The position numbers were made by a program, and so were the translations under genes. Under the pieces are notes generated by a model, which saw nothing but the letters and a program-made list of their open reading frames with translations, did no database searches and was not told the DNA's origin. From Holophaga sp. (GTDB lineage Bacteria; Acidobacteriota; Holophagae; Holophagales; Holophagaceae): a DNA stretch of 9,149 nt. The DNA lies in NCBI GenBank assembly GCA_030691225.1, contig JAUYES010000790.1:1-9149 (forward strand). The letters run 5' to 3'. Within the stretch, counting starts at the first letter, position 1. Every line of letters starts with the position of its first letter. This document shows positions 6,065 to 9,149 of this stretch, piece by piece.

Positions 6065-6469
6065 ATGACTGCCTCCCTCCGGCTCTACGCGCTTTCACTC
6101 CTCTCGTTTTTGGCTCTGGATAGTATCTGGCTGGGGATTATCGCTCCCGGTTTCTATCGTCAGCACATCGGGCATCTCTTGGCGGACCAGCCCAATTGGT
6201 ATGCTGCGGCTCTGTTCTACCTCATCTACATTGGAGGGCTTGTGTATTTTGCCGTGCTGCCTGGCGCGCAGGGCAACTCGCCACGTATCGGGGCCCTTCG
6301 AGGAGCGATCTACGGGTTGGTCACCTACGCCACCTTTGATCTCACCAGCCATGCCATGTTCCGTGATTGGCCGGCGATCGTGACGGCGGTGGATCTCCTT
6401 TGGGGGACGGCCCTTTCCGCGGGAGCCTCCGCATTGGCCATCGGGGTTCACCGAAGGCTAGGTCGTTAG
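6065..6469 (+). CDS. DUF2177 family integral membrane protein
   Basis: This 134-residue protein matches DUF2177, a family of small membrane proteins of unknown function. Visible family features are the N-terminal LALDSIWLGIIAPGFYRQHIG, then FYLIYIGGLVYFAVLP, GAIYGLVTYATFDLTSHAM and WPAIVTAVDLLWG. Four membrane helices are likely, at about 7-27, 46-65, 76-95 and 106-127. Charged and polar residues in helix 1 (Asp19) and helix 3 (Asp92) are typical of the family. AGGAGA at 6053-6058, six bases before the ATG, supports the start. It converges on the DUF418 gene with only 17 bases between the stops and no terminator hairpin there. Its function is unknown; in the literature of the family it has no settled role that I can cite. 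Confidence 0.85.
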   Translation: MTASLRLYALSLLSFLALDSIWLGIIAPGFYRQHIGHLLADQPNWYAAALFYLIYIGGLVYFAVLPGAQGNSPRIGALRGAIYGLVTYATFDLTSHAMFRDWPAIVTAVDLLWGTALSAGASALAIGVHRRLGR

Positions 6470-6486
6470 TTCAAAACCCAAAAACA

Positions 6487-7692
6487 TTACCGCGAAGGCG
6501 TGAATCGGCCATAGGTGAGGCGTCGCCACAGCCACTCTGCGGGGCCCATGCCGTGCCTAGAAAGCCACCAGCGACTGAGGGGTACCTGAGCCGATGCCAC
6601 GGAAAAGGCAATGAGGAGGCTCCAGTGAAGGTGCAGCTTGCCGAACAGGCCTAGTCCGTAGAAGTAGAAAATGGTTGTCATCACAAGGCTCTGGGTCAGG
6701 TAGTTGGTGAGGGCCATGCGGCCGGACCAGTGGAGCGGCTCAACGAAACGGCTCCATCGGGGAGATTCCAGGAGGCGGAGCAGGATGGCAACGTAGCCAA
6801 AGGTGAGCAGGGGTGCTGCAATCAGGGTGATTGCGGCACCTAGAATTGCGCCGTGCAGGGAGCCTACGATGCCGCCCCGGCTCATCCAGGCCGCAAGGAA
6901 ACTGACGGGTAGGCCGATGAGGAGGCCCAGCCAAAGTGCGCGCTGGCGCAGCCGCAGACTGGACTCAAGATTTTGGAACACCTGCTGTTTCCACGCCCAG
7001 AGGCCCAGCAGGAACATGGTGAATATGTGGGGCAGCAGGGAGAGGGCGAATCCGTAGGCCTGAAGCAATTCCTTGGCCCGAAAAACGAAGAGAGCGGCAT
7101 AGGGGCCTGCTCCATACACTTGAAGGGCTTTGGTTATCTCCTTGGTGGTCTGGTCTTTTATTCCAGCCGTGGTGCGGGCCATTTCGGCTGGCGCGATCAG
7201 GCTACCCAACCAGACGAAGCCGCCCATGGCCGCGAAGGCGAGGGTTCCTAGGCCCAGCAAGCAGATCGACCAGATGATCAGGGTGCGGGGTTTGGCGTTG
7301 CGGAACCAGGGCAGGGCCATACCTGCCAGGGCATAGATGCTGAGAATGTCTCCCATCCAAACCAGCAAACCGTGCAGTAATCCGAAACCAAGCAGGACAA
7401 GCAAACGGCGACGGAATCGGCCCGGACCCCGGGTTTCCCAGCGTTCCATTTGGATGGCGAAACCTAGGCCAAAGAGAAAGGAAAAGAGCCCGTAGAATTT
7501 GCTCTGGGCTAGGCATGCCACGAGGAAATGACTGAGGGCGTCCGGTTGTCCTGTGTAGCCCAGGGTGGTGGCCATCGCCATCGGTTGGGCAAAAAAGAGC
7601 GTATTGACCGCGATGATGCCAAAGAGAGCGAAACCCCTTAGCACATCAATGGAGTGGATACGCTCCTGCCCGGGCAGAGGGATTGGCTGCAT
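6487..7692 (-). CDS. DUF418 / YeiB-type multi-pass membrane protein
   Basis: This 401-residue polytopic membrane protein matches the YeiB/DUF418 family, distantly related to acyltransferase-3-like proteins; the biochemical role is unsettled. Signature segments in order are IDVLRGFALFGIIAVN (15-30), SKFYGLFSFLFGLGFA (64-79), LLHGLLVWMGDILSIYAL (105-122), GRMALTNYLTQS (324-335) and the C-terminal GMGPAEWLWRRLTYG (381-395). I count roughly nine to ten membrane helices. The positive cluster RFRRRL (92-97) and the stretch PRWSRF (311-316) probably face the cytoplasm. GGAG at 7698-7701, five bases before the ATG, supports the start. Family length is about 380-420, so it is full-length. The upstream intergenic region has a 13-bp palindrome that might be an operator. 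Family assignment is firm, function is not. Confidence 0.9.
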   Translation of the reverse strand: MQPIPLPGQERIHSIDVLRGFALFGIIAVNTLFFAQPMAMATTLGYTGQPDALSHFLVACLAQSKFYGLFSFLFGLGFAIQMERWETRGPGRFRRRLLVLLGFGLLHGLLVWMGDILSIYALAGMALPWFRNAKPRTLIIWSICLLGLGTLAFAAMGGFVWLGSLIAPAEMARTTAGIKDQTTKEITKALQVYGAGPYAALFVFRAKELLQAYGFALSLLPHIFTMFLLGLWAWKQQVFQNLESSLRLRQRALWLGLLIGLPVSFLAAWMSRGGIVGSLHGAILGAAITLIAAPLLTFGYVAILLRLLESPRWSRFVEPLHWSGRMALTNYLTQSLVMTTIFYFYGLGLFGKLHLHWSLLIAFSVASAQVPLSRWWLSRHGMGPAEWLWRRLTYGRFTPSR

Positions 7693-7716
7693 GGTGACTC
7701 CAGGGTGAACGTCCGG

Positions 7717-7746
7717 ATGGTAGCAGTGACACCCGGTGTCTCGAAA
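7717..7746 (-). promoter_or_regulatory. Palindrome within a possible promoter of the DUF418 gene
   Basis: The palindrome GACACC-C-GGTGTC (plus-strand 7728-7740) has perfect 6-bp arms. On the minus strand it sits between a weak -35 (TTTCGA, 7741-7746) and a -10-like TACCAT (7717-7722), spaced by 18 bases. An operator centred in a slightly long spacer is the geometry used by MerR-type activators. The promoter elements are poor matches, so the palindrome is certain and its role is a guess. The rest of 7693-7860 holds nothing else I recognise. Confidence 0.3.
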
Positions 7747-7860
7747 GCGCTGAGCGAGTTGTTTGGCTTTGCGGGAAATACCACAGCGGTTTCGATGGCC
7801 CGCTGAAACGCGTTGGCATGATCACGAAGAAGCCCTGACTGGCTCGAATGGGTAGGGGCC

Positions 7861-8553
7861 TTATTCCACGGTCAGCAGGAGTTCCTTGAGCAGGGTGGGC
7901 TTATCGTCGTTGAACCAGAGCGAGAACACCTTGACCTTCACCTTGCCAGGTTTGACAGCGCGCAGGATGAGGGTGTCCCTCTGATCGGTGAAGGCTACTT
8001 CCACGGCATTCCCCTCCACCTCCACGGGGCATGTGGTGCTCTTGTTTCCAGCAAGGGGGAAGTAAACAAAATCTCCCGACTTCGCAACGGTAGTTCCAGT
8101 GCGGCTGCCGGCGAGGATGAATCGGATTCCTTTCAGAGCAACCTGGCCGTCCTTGGTTGCGAATCGTCCGGTGATCAGGGTCGATTCTCCGGGCTTAGGG
8201 GCAGGAAGCAAGCCTGTGACCCAAACTGCACCGGAGGTATCGGCAATGACCCAATCGGTTTCACTCTGCTTGGCACCACTGAGCTTGACGCCTGCATCCG
8301 GGGTGTCATTGACCGGCCTTTTGCCGACAACCAGGAAAGGTGCCGGATAGGAGGCGGGATGTTCGGCCTGCCAGCCGAGATTTTGCGGATAGCCCGTAAA
8401 GCCGATCCCATCGGCACCGGCAAGTTCCTTCATCCACTTGCCGGGTTTCGGATCAGCTCCCGCCGCTGGAAGCGTGGCCAGGGAGAGTAGGGCGAATAGC
8501 ACAAGTGCCATTCGGCGCGAACCAAGGGTGAAGGTGTTTTCGGCATGGTGCAT
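7861..8553 (-). CDS. Exported protein of unrecognised family, tandem paralogue 1
   Basis: I do not recognise this 230-residue protein. It has a signal peptide: basic n-region with SRR (12-14), hydrophobic core ALVLFALLSLATL (16-28) and cleavage after AAGA at residue 33. The mature protein appears to have two beta-rich parts. Residues 72-148 include DWVIADTSGAVWVTGLLPAP, which looks like the strand pattern of a small OB-like barrel. Residues 156-229 end in LILRAVKPGKVKVKVF, which resembles an Ig-like or pilus-type beta-sandwich. Both resemblances are by eye. AGGAGG at 8559-8564, five bases before the ATG, fixes the start. The gene begins 43 bases after a homologous gene, so the two are probably an operon. 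Only one Cys (175) is present, so no disulfide is likely. It is probably periplasmic or secreted. Confidence 0.75.
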   Translation of the reverse strand: MHHAENTFTLGSRRMALVLFALLSLATLPAAGADPKPGKWMKELAGADGIGFTGYPQNLGWQAEHPASYPAPFLVVGKRPVNDTPDAGVKLSGAKQSETDWVIADTSGAVWVTGLLPAPKPGESTLITGRFATKDGQVALKGIRFILAGSRTGTTVAKSGDFVYFPLAGNKSTTCPVEVEGNAVEVAFTDQRDTLILRAVKPGKVKVKVFSLWFNDDKPTLLKELLLTVE

Positions 8554-8596
8554 GGGAGCCTCCTGGCAGTGAGTTGAATCGGTGTTCTGTTTCGGG

Positions 8597-9149
8597 CTAC
8601 TTGCGACTGGCCTCGCGGTCCTTGACCGTCAGTTTGAATTCCCCATGCAGCTCCGGAGCGGCTCGGTTCCACCACTGTTCAAACACTTTGACTGAAACGA
8701 TTCCAGGGCGGATGCCCCGCAGGATGACGCTTTCGTGAAGGAACAGGGCTTCGATGGCGGCTGTGTCGCCCGAAAATTCCGGGTAGAGGCTAGTGCTTTT
8801 GGAGGAGGGCATGGGCAAATGGAGATGCTCACCGACTCGGATCACATCCGTTCCATCGCCCAGTCCCGAGGCCACCATGTGAAGGACTTTCAGCGAAGGT
8901 TGGGGATCGCCCGCAGTGAACTGCGCCGCAAGAATGACCCGCCGCCCAGGCTCCGGCGCCGGAATTCCGGAGATGCGGATCGCACCGCTGATATCTTCGA
9001 GCATCCAATCGCCGGGGCCAATGGCACCGTAGATGGGCAACCCGGCAGTGGGCCGATCATCCTTGGAACGCACACCCTGAATGAGGAAAGTCCCGGTCTG
9101 GAAGGCCCGTTGGGAAACAAGATACGCGATGGGGCGGGGTGAATCCTGG
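8597..9149 (-). CDS. Exported-type protein, tandem paralogue 2 (5' end outside window)
   Basis: The frame is open from the window edge to a TAG at 8597-8599, giving 183 visible residues; the start and any signal peptide are missing. A GTG at 9073 is in frame but is internal, since similarity to the neighbour continues upstream of it (AYLVSQRAFQTGTFLIQG). It aligns along its whole length with the protein at 7861-8553. Matching anchors are DWMLEDISGAIRISGIPAPE against DWVIADTSGAVWVTGLLPAP, the shared KST, and VILRGIRPGIVSVKVF against LILRAVKPGKVKVKVF, both followed by a W-x-N segment and a terminal LTV. The family is not recognised. The tail adds a charged KDREASRK. It is presumably exported, like its neighbour, and transcribed ahead of it. 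Confidence 0.7.
   Translation of the reverse strand, partial: QDSPRPIAYLVSQRAFQTGTFLIQGVRSKDDRPTAGLPIYGAIGPGDWMLEDISGAIRISGIPAPEPGRRVILAAQFTAGDPQPSLKVLHMVASGLGDGTDVIRVGEHLHLPMPSSKSTSLYPEFSGDTAAIEALFLHESVILRGIRPGIVSVKVFEQWWNRAAPELHGEFKLTVKDREASRK

Noticed and set aside
7717..7794. 25-codon plus-strand frame beginning MVAVTPGVSKAL in the intergenic region
   Set aside because: No ribosome-binding site and no similarity; it is short enough to be chance.
7830..7862. Possible terminator after the exported-protein gene
   Set aside because: The minus-strand stem AAGGCCC...GGGCTT needs a bulge and a loop of about 20 bases, and is followed only by CTTCG; too weak to call.
8508..8553. Twin-arginine (Tat) signal in the exported protein
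   Set aside because: SRRMAL lacks the Phe-Leu-Lys part of the Tat motif; an ordinary Sec signal peptide explains the sequence.

Overview
The window is an ordinary-looking chromosomal stretch from a Gram-negative bacterium, GC-rich at roughly 55-60% by eye. A CpoB/YbgF-type lipoprotein, SecG and a pair of exported proteins point to a two-membrane cell. The gene mix and protein style would suit Acidobacteriota (Holophaga/Geothrix-like), but that is a low-confidence guess from general appearance, not from a marker gene.

Layout. Positions 1-750 (+): a CpoB/YbgF-like lipoprotein with its own intrinsic terminator. Positions 747-5505 (all -): reading in the direction of transcription, ruvA, a D-2-hydroxyacid dehydrogenase, a long TPR protein, secG, tRNA-Leu(GAG) with a strong UUCG-loop terminator, then mutY, which converges on the lipoprotein gene. 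ruvA and the dehydrogenase overlap by 4 bases. The lipoprotein and mutY stop codons share one CTAG, so the lipoprotein terminator lies inside the mutY 3' end. Positions 5506-6064 hold no intact normal-sized gene: a perfect hairpin inside a 23-codon ORF, and a decayed two-frame remnant whose C-terminus looks like a PP2C/SpoIIE-type phosphatase. Positions 6065-6469 (+) are a DUF2177 membrane protein, convergent with a DUF418/YeiB-type membrane protein at 6487-7692 (-). Positions 7861-9149 (-) are two tandem, mutually homologous genes of a family I do not recognise. One is complete with a signal peptide; the other runs off the window.

How the genes fit together. The minus-strand block mixes housekeeping functions: Holliday-junction processing, 2-ketoacid reduction, protein export, leucine decoding and 8-oxoG:A repair. 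Close spacing suggests shared transcription from ruvA to secG, with a possible extra promoter before secG. The secG then tRNA-Leu(GAG) order matches the E. coli secG-leuU arrangement. The most novel material is the tandem exported-protein pair at the right edge. Smaller points of interest are the MutY iron-sulfur loop shortened by one residue, the terminator embedded in mutY and the phosphatase remnant. I saw no CRISPR array, insertion sequence, phage gene or defence system.
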